From SZUA-430 sp044220975 (GTDB lineage Bacteria; Pseudomonadota; Alphaproteobacteria; Micropepsales; Micropepsaceae), in the NCBI GenBank assembly GCA_044220975.1, contig JBGAPZ010000003.1, positions 62,001-126,000 on the forward strand: a stretch of 64,000 nt of DNA. Direction: 5' to 3'. The position numbers and the translations under genes were made by a program. The notes below the pieces were generated by a model that made no database searches, was not told the DNA's origin, and worked only from the letters and a program-made list of their open reading frames with translations. Below are positions 63,542 through 64,000 of the stretch, in pieces. The stretch's first letter is position 1. Every line of letters begins with the position of its first letter.

Positions 63542-64000
63542 ATGGCAGACGAAAAACCAACCGTTTCCTTCGGCTTCCGCACTGTCGCGGAGGACGAGAA
63601 ATCGCGCTTGGTCGGCGAGGTCTTCTCAAGCGTCGCCCGTCGCTACGATGTCATGAACGACCTGATGTCGATGGGCGTTCATCGCCTCTGGAAGGATGCG
63701 CTCATCGATTGGCTCGCGCCTGCGCCGGGCATGAAGTTGCTCGACGTCGCCGGCGGCACCGGCGACATCGCATTCCGCTTTCTCGAACGCCTCGGCGCGA
63801 AGCCGGGCAGCGCCGTCGTTTGCGACATCAATCGGGAAATGTTGGCCGTCGGCCGCGAGCGCGCGCAGGAACGCAAACTGACCGAACGCGTAACATTCTC
63901 TTGCGGCGACGCCGAAACTCTGCCGATGCCGGACGCCAGCTTCGACGCCTACACGATCGCGTTTGGCATCAGGAACGTGACGCATATCGACAAGGCATTG
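63542..64000 (+). CDS. ubiE: Ubiquinone/menaquinone methyltransferase UbiE (5' part; 3' outside window)
   Basis: 153 residues visible, cut by the window end. VFSSVARRYDVMNDLMSMG and the SAM-binding LLDVAGGTGDIAF are the UbiE signature, and SCGDAETLPMPDASFD continues the fold. It methylates the quinone ring in ubiquinone synthesis. It is divergent from mutM, as often seen in Alphaproteobacteria near the dnaA block. Confidence 0.94.
   Translation, partial: MADEKPTVSFGFRTVAEDEKSRLVGEVFSSVARRYDVMNDLMSMGVHRLWKDALIDWLAPAPGMKLLDVAGGTGDIAFRFLERLGAKPGSAVVCDINREMLAVGRERAQERKLTERVTFSCGDAETLPMPDASFDAYTIAFGIRNVTHIDKAL

Overview
The window is a GC-rich chromosomal segment of an alphaproteobacterium. Supporting signs are a GcrA cell-cycle regulator, class I lysyl-tRNA synthetase, the argD-argF-hslO cluster, a RegB/RegA redox pair, a SAM-II riboswitch, an MmcB-type DNA repair protein and the dnaA-dnaN-recF-gyrB block. 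I cannot name a genus. No prophage, insertion sequence or CRISPR array is visible. Most of the DNA is housekeeping genes in short, tightly packed operons, often joined by 1- or 4-base start/stop overlaps.

Layout. 1-10 kb: an SDR enzyme cut by the window edge, a sixA / fatty-acid-hydroxylase / TerB operon, a DinG/XPD-type helicase divergent from lysK, a secreted protein, an S24-type repressor divergent from pyrD, and exoD. 10-20 kb: tRNA-Gly(CCC), a radical SAM protein, a small DMT permease, dcd, a SAM-II riboswitch driving metZ, osmC-apaG, folE, argE, then hslO-argF-argD. 20-28 kb: gcrA, then phoB, phoU and a 920-residue protein fusing a 12-helix MFS transporter to a complete PhoR-type histidine kinase, preceded by a dienelactone hydrolase and a secreted protein with three cyanovirin-N-like units plus a beta/gamma-crystallin domain; then an L,D-transpeptidase and bioB. 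28-37 kb: sdhB stands apart from sdhC-sdhD-sdhA, with an M1 aminopeptidase, creD and an SDR gene between. 37-47 kb: HAD hydrolase, VOC protein, YgjP-like metalloprotease, a class A PBP, an ankyrin protein, regB-regA, hldE, mmcB and a ferritin-like diiron gene. 47-51 kb: an RND exporter split into two overlapping reading frames, a TerB protein and a nitroreductase. 51-64 kb: gyrB-recF-dnaN-dnaA, rhodanese, rpsT, enoyl-CoA hydratase, a TetR gene divergent from a nitroreductase-CPBP pair across a twin operator, mutM and the start of ubiE.

The strongest candidates for something new are the MFS-PhoR fusion (22411-25173), which sits at the head of phoU-phoB with no pst transporter genes between them, and the triple CVNH / beta-gamma-crystallin protein (26136-27083). 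Three genes look broken or split: rpsT has a 29-bp tandem duplication that shifts the frame, mutM has an indel, and the RND exporter is split. rpsT and mutM lie within 4.3 kb of each other. For these three, sequencing or assembly error must be excluded before any biological reading. Regulatory features directly visible include the SAM-II riboswitch with a mutually exclusive terminator/antiterminator, two perfect TetR-like operators, a palindrome over the promoter of the diiron gene, and several intrinsic terminators.
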